Shown here piece after piece: positions 1 to 7,156 of a stretch of 64,000 bases of DNA. The notes below the pieces were generated by a model. That model did no database searches and was not told where the DNA came from. It worked only from the letters and a program-made list of their open reading frames with translations. The position numbers and the translations under genes are program-made. Positions within the stretch are counted from its first letter, which is position 1. Each line of letters starts with the position of its first letter. The stretch covers positions 1 to 64,000 of the forward strand of contig NZ_CDBN01000039.1 of NCBI RefSeq assembly GCF_000820085.1. Direction: 5' to 3'. The DNA is from Aeromonas sanarellii. GTDB lineage: Bacteria; Pseudomonadota; Gammaproteobacteria; Enterobacterales; Aeromonadaceae.

Positions 1-821
1 CGCCGCTGGCGGCGGTGGCCGAAGAGATGGTGGACACCATGTTCACCCATGGGGACGCCATGCTCTGTCTGGCCCGGATCCGGGCCAAGGATGCCTATCT
101 GATGGAGCACTCCATGAACGTCGCCATCCTGCTGGCGAACTTCGGCCGTTATCTGGGGCTGGAGCGCAGCGTGCTCAGGGAGCTGACCCTGGGGGGGCTG
201 CTGCACGACGTGGGCAAGATCATGACGCCGGACGAGGTGCTCAACAAACCGGGCAAGCTGACGGACGAGGAGTTCGATGTCATGCGCCAGCACGTGGTGC
301 ACAGCCACGACATCCTGATCGCCACCGCCGGCATCACCCCCACCATGCTGGAGGTGGCCACCAACCATCACGAGCGCCTCGATGGCACCGGCTATCCAAG
401 ACGGCTAAAGGGGGAACAGCTCTCGCTCCATACCCGCATGAGCGCCATCGTCGACGTCTACGACGCGGTCACGGCGGACAGGGTCTACAAGCGGGGGATG
501 CAGCCGACCCAGGCGTTTCGCATCCTGCTCAAGGGGGCCGATCACCACTTCGACCGGGTGCTGGTGACCAAGTTCATCAAGTGCATGGGGGTCTATCCGG
601 TCGGCACCCTGGTGCAGCTATCCAACCAGCGGCTGGCCGTCGTGATGCAGCGCAACGAACAGCAGCCGCTCAAGCCCGTGGTCAAGGTGATCTATCACGC
701 GACCCAGCGCCACTATCTCGAGGTGCAGTGGCTGGATCTCGCCCGAAGCGGAGTGCAGGAGACCATAGAGAACACGGTGGATCCCAAGGAGTTTGGCATC
801 AACCTGGCCCATTTCGTCTAG
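1..821 (+). CDS. HD-GYP domain cyclic di-GMP phosphodiesterase (5' truncated by window edge)
   Basis: This is the C-terminal part of an HD-GYP protein, a cytoplasmic metal-dependent family that hydrolyses cyclic di-GMP. The reading frame is open to the left edge, so the true start and probably an N-terminal DUF3391-like or sensory region lie outside the window. Counting from a GTG at 15, the metal-binding motif HDVGK lies at residues 64-68 and the signature HHERLDGTGYP at 118-128. Both are intact, so catalysis is plausible. The substrate is inferred from the family. The stop codon overlaps by four bases the end of a small convergent gene. Confidence 0.9.
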   Translation, partial: PLAAVAEEMVDTMFTHGDAMLCLARIRAKDAYLMEHSMNVAILLANFGRYLGLERSVLRELTLGGLLHDVGKIMTPDEVLNKPGKLTDEEFDVMRQHVVHSHDILIATAGITPTMLEVATNHHERLDGTGYPRRLKGEQLSLHTRMSAIVDVYDAVTADRVYKRGMQPTQAFRILLKGADHHFDRVLVTKFIKCMGVYPVGTLVQLSNQRLAVVMQRNEQQPLKPVVKVIYHATQRHYLEVQWLDLARSGVQETIENTVDPKEFGINLAHFV

Positions 822-1006
822 CGCACCCGGGACTCGGGGGCCTGCTCGCGGCAGTAGCGGATGAGGAACTCCTCATCCAGCGGGGAGAGATCGAAGCGCA
901 GGCAGGCCTCCTCGATAGCCCGGATGTCGTGCAGATGATGGTCGCTTAGCCAGCGCACGGCACGGCGCAGATCCTCTCCATGGGGCAGCAGGGTATGGTC
1001 GCTCAT
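818..1006 (-). CDS. small conserved-looking protein of unknown function (62 aa)
   Basis: I do not recognise this family. The protein is charged and probably all-helical, with an LRRAVRWLSDHHLHDI stretch followed by a FDLSPLDEEFLIRYC segment, and it has no membrane segment or signal peptide. An in-frame GTG lies at 1012, but a strong GGAGG ribosome-binding site sits five bases upstream of the ATG at 1006 and overlaps the GTG neighbourhood, so 1006 is the better start. It ends inside the last codons of the HD-GYP gene, tail to tail. The good ribosome-binding site and clean reading frame support a real gene; the function is open. Confidence 0.6.
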   Translation of the reverse strand: MSDHTLLPHGEDLRRAVRWLSDHHLHDIRAIEEACLRFDLSPLDEEFLIRYCREQAPESRVR

Positions 1007-1105
1007 GGTCACCTCCGGTCAGCCATCGTTCCCGGCCCGTCGCGGCGGGCCCTCTCTATCTAGCTTAGCCCGCCTGCCGCCCCTTCATCCTGCCTTCAAG
1101 CTGGC

Positions 1106-1756
1106 TCAGGCAAACGCCCGCTGCCAGTCCTGATCGAATTTCGCCAGCGCCGCATCCACCGCCGGCACCTGGAGCAGCTGCTCCGCCACATCGAGCGGCA
1201 GGGTAATGGACCGGCAGCCCGCCAGCAGGCAGTCGAGGGCCTGGCGCGGAGTACGGAAGGAGGCTGCCAGCACCTTGCTGTGCGGGGCGTGCAGCGCCAG
1301 CAGCTGCTGCAGCTCCTGCACTGTCTTGATGCCGTCCCCCCCCTGGGCATCCAGCCGGTTGACGTAGGGCGCCACGTACTCGGCCCCGGCCACCGCCGCC
1401 AGCCAACCCTGCAGCGGGGTATAGACCGCGGTGCCCAGGGTCGGCACCCCGTTCGCCGTCAGGGTCTTGATGGCCGCCAGTCCTTCCGCACACACCGGGA
1501 TCTTGATCACCAGGTCCAAGTCCAGCTCACGCAGGGCAAACGCCTCGCGCACCATCTCGGTCTCGGTTTTGCCCATCACCTGGGCAAACAGCCGTCCCTT
1601 GGCTCCCAGCACCTCCCGCAGGGCGGGCAGCAGCTCGGGCAGCGGCATGCCGCCAGCCGCGGTGATGGACGGGTTGGTGGTGACGCCGGCCAGCGGCAGG
1701 ATCCGCGACCAGCGGCGCACCGCGGCCACATCGGCCGTATCGAGATAAAGCTCCAT
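1106..1756 (-). CDS. fsa: fructose-6-phosphate aldolase / transaldolase-like protein (FSA family)
   Basis: This 216-residue protein belongs to the short transaldolase subfamily typified by E. coli FsaA/FsaB (220 aa), class I aldolases that cleave fructose 6-phosphate or 1-deoxyfructose 6-phosphate. The N-terminus [10 protein letters not shown], the TTNPSI motif at 26-31, and the Schiff-base lysine at exactly position 85 (VIKIPV) are all visible. An in-frame extension to 1834 exists, but AGGAG lies six bases before the ATG at 1756. The gene is divergent from the glycyl-radical activase and shares a promoter region with a perfect FNR box. The context suggests that it acts on the product of the neighbouring glycyl radical enzyme. 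Confidence 0.88.
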   Translation of the reverse strand: MELYLDTADVAAVRRWSRILPLAGVTTNPSITAAGGMPLPELLPALREVLGAKGRLFAQVMGKTETEMVREAFALRELDLDLVIKIPVCAEGLAAIKTLTANGVPTLGTAVYTPLQGWLAAVAGAEYVAPYVNRLDAQGGDGIKTVQELQQLLALHAPHSKVLAASFRTPRQALDCLLAGCRSITLPLDVAEQLLQVPAVDAALAKFDQDWQRAFA

Positions 1757-1791
1757 CTCTGACTCCTTATGGGGATGTTCAATCTGTCGCC

Positions 1792-1797
1792 ATTCTA
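1792..1797 (-). promoter_or_regulatory. candidate -10 element of the fsa promoter
   Basis: Read on the minus strand this is TAGAAT, one mismatch from the TATAAT consensus. Its first base lies 30.5 bp from the centre of the FNR box, close to class II spacing (activator near -41.5). Transcription would start near 1785 and leave a leader of about 30 bases before the fsa ATG. No good -35 hexamer is needed if FNR activates. Confidence 0.55.
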
Positions 1798-1820
1798 GCG
1801 GTTTCTCATTCGCAAGTTTA

Positions 1821-1834
1821 TTGATCAATATCAA
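1821..1834. promoter_or_regulatory. FNR binding site between divergent anaerobic genes
   Basis: The sequence TTGATCAATATCAA matches the FNR consensus TTGAT-N4-ATCAA at every defined position. FNR is the oxygen-labile iron-sulfur activator of anaerobic genes, which fits a glycyl radical enzyme that oxygen destroys. The dyad centre (1827.5) is equidistant from the TAGAAT hexamers of both divergent promoters. Confidence 0.85.
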
Positions 1835-1844
1835 AATGACTTTC

Positions 1845-1867
1845 GAATGAAAGCAAATAGAATGAAA
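1845..1867 (+). repeat. direct repeat GAATGAAA, possible regulator operator
   Basis: The octamer GAATGAAA occurs at 1845-1852 and again at 1860-1867, 15 bp apart, overlapping the -10 and start region of the activase promoter. The first copy is also part of an imperfect palindrome TTTCGAATGAAA. Repeats in this position would suit a repressor such as the DeoR-type protein encoded downstream; this is inference only. Confidence 0.4.
1858..1863 (+). promoter_or_regulatory. candidate -10 element of the activase/glycyl radical enzyme operon
   Basis: The hexamer TAGAAT lies 30.5 bp from the FNR dyad centre, a mirror image of the fsa -10. A start near 1870 would place FNR at about -42 (class II) and leave a very short leader, with AAAGGAGG at 1873-1880 as ribosome-binding site. 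Confidence 0.55.
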
Positions 1868-1883
1868 ATCAAAAGGAGGTGGT

Positions 1884-2780
1884 ATGATTTTCGACCTGCA
1901 ACGCTACTCGACCCACGATGGCCCCGGCATACGCACCCTGGTGTTTCTCAAGGGATGCTCCCTCGCCTGCCGCTGGTGTCAAAACCCGGAAAGCCGCTCT
2001 CCCAGGCCGGAGATCCTGCTCGACCGGCGCCAATGCATCGAGGGATGCAGCCTCTGCAGCCAGGCCTGCCCGGCCATCCTGCGTGACGCTCAAGGCATCC
2101 GGCTGATACGGTCCGGCCTCGGAGCCCAGGATGTGGAGCGGCTGCGCGGCCTCTGCCCGAGTGAGGCGCTGCAGGTGTGCGGTCGGGAGGAGAGCCTGGA
2201 CGCGCTCATGAGCACAATATTGCGGGATCGCCCCTTCTTCGAGCGCAGCGGCGGCGGGGTCACCCTCTCCGGCGGCGAGCCCTTTATGCAGCCCGACTTC
2301 GCCGCAGAGCTGCTGGCCCGCTGCAAGGCCCAGGGGCTGCATACCGCTGTGGAGAGCTGCCTGCACGTGCCCTGGCACCAGATTGAGCCGAGCCTCCCCC
2401 ACCTCGACCTGCTGCTGGCGGATCTCAAGCACGTGGATGAGGCGCGTTTCTTCGACTGGACCCGCGGCAAGGTCGCCCTGCCCCTGGCGAACCTCGGGCG
2501 TCTGGCCGAGCGCGGCGTGGCCATGCAGATCCGGGTGCCGCTCATCCCCGGCTTCAATGCCGACCGCGAATCGATAAAAGCCATCACCGACACCGCCGCC
2601 CGCCTCGGCACTGTGCAGGAGATCCACTTTCTCCCCTACCACACCCTGGGGGCGGGTAAATATGCCCTGCTGGATTTGCCCTACGAGGCGCCAGAGCGAC
2701 CCCTCAATGACCCGGATTTGCTCGACTTTGCCCACACCTATGCCCAACGCCAGGGGCTGACCCCTGTCACCAGAGGATAA
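1884..2780 (+). CDS. glycyl-radical enzyme activating enzyme (radical SAM, PflA/PflC/YbiY type)
   Basis: This 298-residue radical S-adenosylmethionine protein generates the glycyl radical on its partner enzyme. The radical SAM cluster ligands are Cys25, Cys29 and Cys32 (CSLACRWC), preceded by the activase hallmark [11 protein letters not shown] ferredoxin-like insert with Cys51, Cys55, Cys58 and Cys62 follows, typical of activases for eliminase-type glycyl radical enzymes and absent from the short classical PflA. The start has a strong AAAGGAGG site. The stop is four bases before the start of the glycyl radical enzyme, so the two are almost certainly cotranscribed. Oxygen-sensitive activity and FNR control fit together. 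Confidence 0.93.
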   Translation: MIFDLQRYSTHDGPGIRTLVFLKGCSLACRWCQNPESRSPRPEILLDRRQCIEGCSLCSQACPAILRDAQGIRLIRSGLGAQDVERLRGLCPSEALQVCGREESLDALMSTILRDRPFFERSGGGVTLSGGEPFMQPDFAAELLARCKAQGLHTAVESCLHVPWHQIEPSLPHLDLLLADLKHVDEARFFDWTRGKVALPLANLGRLAERGVAMQIRVPLIPGFNADRESIKAITDTAARLGTVQEIHFLPYHTLGAGKYALLDLPYEAPERPLNDPDLLDFAHTYAQRQGLTPVTRG

Positions 2781-2784
2781 GATC

Positions 2785-5217
2785 ATGACCCAGCTCGATT
2801 TGAATACCCTCAGCCCCCGGATCCGCGCCCACAAGGAGAGCCTGATCCACATCGTCCAGCCGCCGGTCTGCACCGAGCGGGCCCGCCACTACACCGAGGC
2901 CTATCAGGCCCACCTGGCCCGGCCGCTGCCGGTACGCCGCGCCCTGGCGCTGGCTCATCATCTGAAGGAGCGCACCATCTGGATCAAGCACGACGAGCTC
3001 ATCGTCGGCAACCAGGGGAGCCAGGTGCGGGCGGCGCCGCTCTTTCCCGAATACACGGTGGGCTGGATCGAGAAGGAGATCGACGAGCTGGCCGACCGCC
3101 CCGGTGCCGGCTTTGCGGTGAGCGAGGCAGACAAGCTGGCCATCCACGCCCTCACCCCCTTCTGGCGCGGCCAGACGGTGCAGGATCGCTGCTACGGCCT
3201 CTTCACCGACGAGCAGAAGGCGCTGCTGGAGAGCGGCATCATCAAGGCCGAGGGCAACATGACCTCGGGAGATGCCCACCTCGCGGTCAACTACGAGCAA
3301 CTGCTCGCCCTCGGCCTCGACGGCCTCAAGGCCAGGGTGGCCGAGCGGCGCGGCCGGCTCGATCTGGCGGACTGGGCCGATCTGCAGCGCGAGCAGTTCC
3401 TGCAGGCCGTCGCCATCACCTTCGATGCCGTCAGCCAGCACATCGAGCGTTATGCCGCGCTGGCCCGCGAACTGGCACAGCAGGAGCCGCGTCCCGAGCG
3501 CCGCTGCGAGCTTGAGACCATCGCCCTCAACTGCGCCCACATCGCCCACCGGCCCCCCGAGACCTTCTGGCAGGCGCTGCAGCTCTGCTACTTCATCCAG
3601 CTCATCCTGCAGATCGAGTCCAACGGCCACTCGGTGTCGTTTGGCCGGATGGACCAGTACCTCTATCCCTGGTATCGCCGGGAAGTGGAGCTGTCGGAAT
3701 CCCTGCCGCGCACGCGCGCCATCGAGCTGTTGCAAGGGTGCTGGCTCAAGCTGCTGGAGGTGAACAAGATCCGCTCCGGCACCCACTCCAAGGCCTCAGC
3801 CGGCAGCCCGCTCTATCAGAACGTCACCATAGGCGGGCAGAACTGGCGCAATGGCACAGCCCAGGACGCGGTCAACGGCCTCTCCTACGCCATTCTGGAG
3901 TCCTGCGGCCAGTTGCGCTCGACCCAGCCCAACCTCTCGGTGCGCTACCACGCCGGCATGAGCGAGGATTTCCTCGATGCCTGCATCCAGGTGATCCGCT
4001 GCGGTTTCGGCATGCCCGCCTTCAACAACGACGAGGTGGTGATCCCCGAGTTCATCAGGCTCGGGGTGAGCGAGGAGGATGCCCACCACTACGCCGCCAT
4101 CGGCTGCATCGAGACCGCGGTGCCCGGCAAGTGGGGCTATCGCTGCACCGGCATGAGCTTCATCAACTTCGCCCGCATCCTGCTGGCGGCGCTGGATGGC
4201 GGCCGCGATGCCACCACGGGCAAGGTCTTCTTGCCCCAGCCCCAGACCCTGCGCGAGGGCAATTTCGCCTCCTTCGACGAGGTGATGGCCCGCTGGGACG
4301 AGCAGGTGCGCTACTTCACCCGCAAGTCCATCGAGATCGACTGCGTGGTCGACAGCGTGCTGGAGGCCCAGGCCCACGACATCCTCTGCAGCGCCCTGGT
4401 GGACGACTGCATCGAGCGCGGCAAGACCATCAAGGAGGGGGGCGCCGTCTATGACTGGGTCTCCGGCCTGCAGGTGGGGATCGCGAACCTGGGCAACAGC
4501 CTGGCGGCGCTGAAGAAACTGGTGTTCGAGCAGGGCGTGGTGGATCAGCGCGAGCTGGCCGAGGCGCTGGAGCAGGACTTTGCCGGGCTTCAGGGGGAAC
4601 AGCTGCGCCAGCGCCTCACCCATGCGGCCCCCAAATACGGCAACGATCTGGACGAGGTGGATCTGCTGCTGGTGCAGGCCTACCAGAGCTACATCGACGA
4701 GCTCAAGGGGCTGCACAACACCCGCTTCGGTCGCGGCCCCATCGGCGGCACCTACTATGCGGGCACCTCCTCCATCTCAGCCAACGTGCCGTTCGGCGCG
4801 GCCACCCTGGCCACCCCGGACGGCCGCCACGCCCACACCCCGCTGGCGGAAGGGGCCAGTCCGGCGTCGGGCTCGGATCGCCTGGGGCCGACGGCGGTGT
4901 TCAACTCCCTCGGCAAGCTGCCCACGGCGGCCATCCTCGGCGGCGTGCTGCTCAACCAGAAGCTGAGCCCGGCCAGCCTGGAGAACGAGCGGGACAAGGC
5001 CAAGCTGATGAGCCTGCTGCGCACCTTCTTCGAGGTGCACAAGGGGTGGCACGTGCAGTACAACATCGTCTCGCGCGAAACCCTGCTGGCGGCCAAGACC
5101 CATCCCGACCAGTACCGGGATCTGGTGGTGCGGGTGGCGGGTTACTCGGCCTTCTTCACCGCCTTATCCCCGGATGCGCAAGATGATATCATCGCCCGCA
5201 CCGAGCACAGTCTCTGA
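2785..5217 (+). CDS. glycyl radical enzyme of the PflD/YbiW group (probable C-O lyase, not pyruvate formate-lyase)
   Basis: This 810-residue protein has the length of E. coli YbiW. The C-terminal glycyl-radical loop RVAGYSAFF is present with Gly786 as the radical site. The active-site cysteine is Cys441 in AAIGCIETAVPG. A single Cys followed two residues later by Glu443 is the dehydratase/eliminase arrangement; pyruvate formate-lyase has a Cys-Cys pair, which is missing here. E. coli YbiW and PflD have been reported to open 1,5-anhydrohexitol 6-phosphates to 1-deoxyfructose 6-phosphate, which FsaA/FsaB then cleaves. The adjacent fsa supports the same role here, but the substrate is inferred. 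A hairpin follows the stop. Confidence 0.9.
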   Translation: MTQLDLNTLSPRIRAHKESLIHIVQPPVCTERARHYTEAYQAHLARPLPVRRALALAHHLKERTIWIKHDELIVGNQGSQVRAAPLFPEYTVGWIEKEIDELADRPGAGFAVSEADKLAIHALTPFWRGQTVQDRCYGLFTDEQKALLESGIIKAEGNMTSGDAHLAVNYEQLLALGLDGLKARVAERRGRLDLADWADLQREQFLQAVAITFDAVSQHIERYAALARELAQQEPRPERRCELETIALNCAHIAHRPPETFWQALQLCYFIQLILQIESNGHSVSFGRMDQYLYPWYRREVELSESLPRTRAIELLQGCWLKLLEVNKIRSGTHSKASAGSPLYQNVTIGGQNWRNGTAQDAVNGLSYAILESCGQLRSTQPNLSVRYHAGMSEDFLDACIQVIRCGFGMPAFNNDEVVIPEFIRLGVSEEDAHHYAAIGCIETAVPGKWGYRCTGMSFINFARILLAALDGGRDATTGKVFLPQPQTLREGNFASFDEVMARWDEQVRYFTRKSIEIDCVVDSVLEAQAHDILCSALVDDCIERGKTIKEGGAVYDWVSGLQVGIANLGNSLAALKKLVFEQGVVDQRELAEALEQDFAGLQGEQLRQRLTHAAPKYGNDLDEVDLLLVQAYQSYIDELKGLHNTRFGRGPIGGTYYAGTSSISANVPFGAATLATPDGRHAHTPLAEGASPASGSDRLGPTAVFNSLGKLPTAAILGGVLLNQKLSPASLENERDKAKLMSLLRTFFEVHKGWHVQYNIVSRETLLAAKTHPDQYRDLVVRVAGYSAFFTALSPDAQDDIIARTEHSL

Positions 5218-5249
5218 CCCCCACAGCGCCCGTGCGACCGATGACTGGC

Positions 5250-5269
5250 AAGCCACCCCCGGGTGGCTT
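5250..5269. terminator. hairpin between the glycyl radical enzyme and the DeoR-type regulator
   Basis: The arms AAGCCACCC and GGGTGGCTT are perfect complements around a two-base centre, so the folded form would have about seven pairs and a larger loop. Three T follow on the plus strand. It could reduce read-through into the regulator gene; strength is uncertain. Confidence 0.5.
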
Positions 5270-5298
5270 TCCCTTATCTCCCCAACCTGCGAGGCCCC

Positions 5299-6045
5299 AT
5301 GAACCCACGCCACCAACTGATCCTCACCCTGGTCCATCAGGCCCGCAAGATGAGCGTGGCCGAGCTCTCCCGCCACACCGGGGTGTCTGAGGTGACGGTG
5401 CGCAACGATCTCACCGCCCTGGAGAGGCAAGGGCTGCTCAAGCGGGTACACGGCTCGGCCATGGCGCTGGAGAGCGACGACCCGGACGCACGGATGAACA
5501 TCAACTACCTGCTCAAGGAGCGTCTCGCCGAGCGGGCAGCCCAACTGGTGGAGGACGGCGAGACGGTCTTTATCGAGGGGGGCAGCGCCAACGCCCTGCT
5601 GGCCCGCTATCTGGCGCTGCACAAGCGGGTCACCATCATCACCATCAGCAGCTACATCGCCCACCTGCTGCGGGACACCCAGGCTCAGGTGGTGCTGCTG
5701 GGCGGCCTGTTCCAGCACCAGAGCGAGAGCGTGGTGGGGCCGCTGACGCGCCTGTGCATCGAGCAGGTGCACTTCTCCAAGGCCTTCATCGGGGTGGACG
5801 GCTTTCACCCCGAGATGGGCTTCACCAGCCGGGACATGATGCGGGCCGACGTGGTCAACAGCGTGCTGGCCAAGGGGGTGACCAACGTGGTCATCACCGA
5901 CAGCAGCAAGTTCGGCGCCATCCACCCGAGCCCCCTCGGAGCGCCGGGGCAGATCGGCGTGCTGGTCACCGACGATGCCCTGCCCGCCCCCATGCGGGCC
6001 GCCCTGGCGGTGCGCGGCATCACCCTTCACTGCGTCGCCGCCTGA
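5299..6045 (+). CDS. DeoR-family transcriptional regulator
   Basis: This 248-residue protein has the DeoR layout: an N-terminal winged helix (roughly residues 1-55, with VAELSRHTGVSEVTVRNDL as the helix-turn-helix) and a C-terminal sugar-phosphate-sensing domain related to ribose-5-phosphate isomerase (VFIEGGSANALLARYL, then FIGVDGF, then ITDSSKFG). Members usually repress adjacent sugar genes until a phosphorylated sugar binds. A start at 5263 is possible in frame, but the ATG at 5299 gives the standard family N-terminus. Its place after the glycyl radical enzyme suggests that it controls the fsa/activase/lyase cluster. Confidence 0.9.
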   Translation: MNPRHQLILTLVHQARKMSVAELSRHTGVSEVTVRNDLTALERQGLLKRVHGSAMALESDDPDARMNINYLLKERLAERAAQLVEDGETVFIEGGSANALLARYLALHKRVTIITISSYIAHLLRDTQAQVVLLGGLFQHQSESVVGPLTRLCIEQVHFSKAFIGVDGFHPEMGFTSRDMMRADVVNSVLAKGVTNVVITDSSKFGAIHPSPLGAPGQIGVLVTDDALPAPMRAALAVRGITLHCVAA

Positions 6046-6172
6046 TCCCGTCATGGCCGCTCGCGGCCTGACGCCTCCCCCGCCTGGCCGCTTGACGGCG
6101 CCCACCCTGACAGGGGTATGCTCGTCCTCTTTCGGCCTCCCCTGGCAGGAGCCGCTCACACAAGGACGTTGC

Positions 6173-7066
6173 ATGCAAACCAAGGACAAGTGTCTGGCCG
6201 CCCTGGTCATCCTCTGCTGGGGCCTCAACTTCGTCGCCATCAAGTGGGGGCTGGAGGGCATACCGCCGCTGCTGCTGGGGGCGCTGCGCTTCATCGGGGT
6301 GGTCTTCCCCGCCATCCTGCTGGTCCCCAGGCCCGCCATGCCCTGGCGCTGGCTGCTGGCCTACGGCGGCGCCATCAGCCTGGGCCAGTTCGCCTTCCTG
6401 TTCTGCGCCATGAAGTTCGGCATGCCCGCGGGCATGGCCTCTCTGGTGCTGCAATCCCAGGTGGTGTTCACCCTGCTGTTCGCCATGATCTGGCTGGGGG
6501 AGCGCTGGCAACCCCACCACTGGGTGGCCCTGCCCCTGGCGGGGCTGGGTCTCTACCTCATCGCCACCCATGGTGAGGGTAACCTGACCCTGCTCGGCTT
6601 CGTGCTGACCCTGTGCGCGGCCGCCTGCTGGGGACTTGGCAACGTCATCAACCGCCAGATCGGGCTGCGCTACCAAACCACGCTGCCCAGCCTTATCGCC
6701 TGGGGCGGCCTGGTGCCCATACTCCCCTTCCTCGCGCTCTCCTGGCTGTTCGAGGGACCGGAGCTGATGGCCAGCAGCCTGCTGAACTTCAGCTGGCAGG
6801 GGCTCCTGTGCGTGCTCTATCTCTCCTTTGTCGCCACCTGGCTCGGCTACGGCCTGTGGGGGCGGCTGCTGATGCGCTATCCGGTGGCGCAGGTGGCCCC
6901 CCTCTCCCTGCTGGTGCCCTGCGTCGGCATGGTGGCCGCAGCCCTGCTGCTGGATGAACACCCCACCCCCTTGCAGTGGCTGGGCTCCGGCCTGGTGCTG
7001 CTCGGCTTTCTGGTGCATCTGCTGGGAGGCAGAATGCGGCTGTTCAGGGTCCAGGCCGAGGATTGA
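6173..7066 (+). CDS. EamA-family (drug/metabolite transporter superfamily) permease
   Basis: This 297-residue inner-membrane protein has about ten hydrophobic segments in two repeated EamA halves. The first half begins at once with LVILCWGLNFVAIKWGL; the second begins near residue 150 with CAAACWGLGNVINRQIG. The family exports or imports amino acids and other small metabolites; the substrate cannot be read from the sequence. The ATG at 6173 was chosen because AAGGA precedes it and because the in-frame upstream extension lacks membrane-protein character. It stands between the regulator and the solute-binding protein with separate spacing on both sides. Confidence 0.88.
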   Translation: MQTKDKCLAALVILCWGLNFVAIKWGLEGIPPLLLGALRFIGVVFPAILLVPRPAMPWRWLLAYGGAISLGQFAFLFCAMKFGMPAGMASLVLQSQVVFTLLFAMIWLGERWQPHHWVALPLAGLGLYLIATHGEGNLTLLGFVLTLCAAACWGLGNVINRQIGLRYQTTLPSLIAWGGLVPILPFLALSWLFEGPELMASSLLNFSWQGLLCVLYLSFVATWLGYGLWGRLLMRYPVAQVAPLSLLVPCVGMVAAALLLDEHPTPLQWLGSGLVLLGFLVHLLGGRMRLFRVQAED

Positions 7067-7156
7067 CCTCGCAGGGGAAACTTCCCATGATGGTGAAGGC
7101 CCTCTTGGGCCCGATCCCCTATCCCGGCCGGACGCCATCATCAGGAGAGCAAGGAC

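Noticed and set aside
2785-5217. Pyruvate formate-lyase
   Set aside because: The Cys-Cys active site of PFL is absent; a single Cys441 and Glu443 and the YbiW-like length point to another glycyl radical enzyme.
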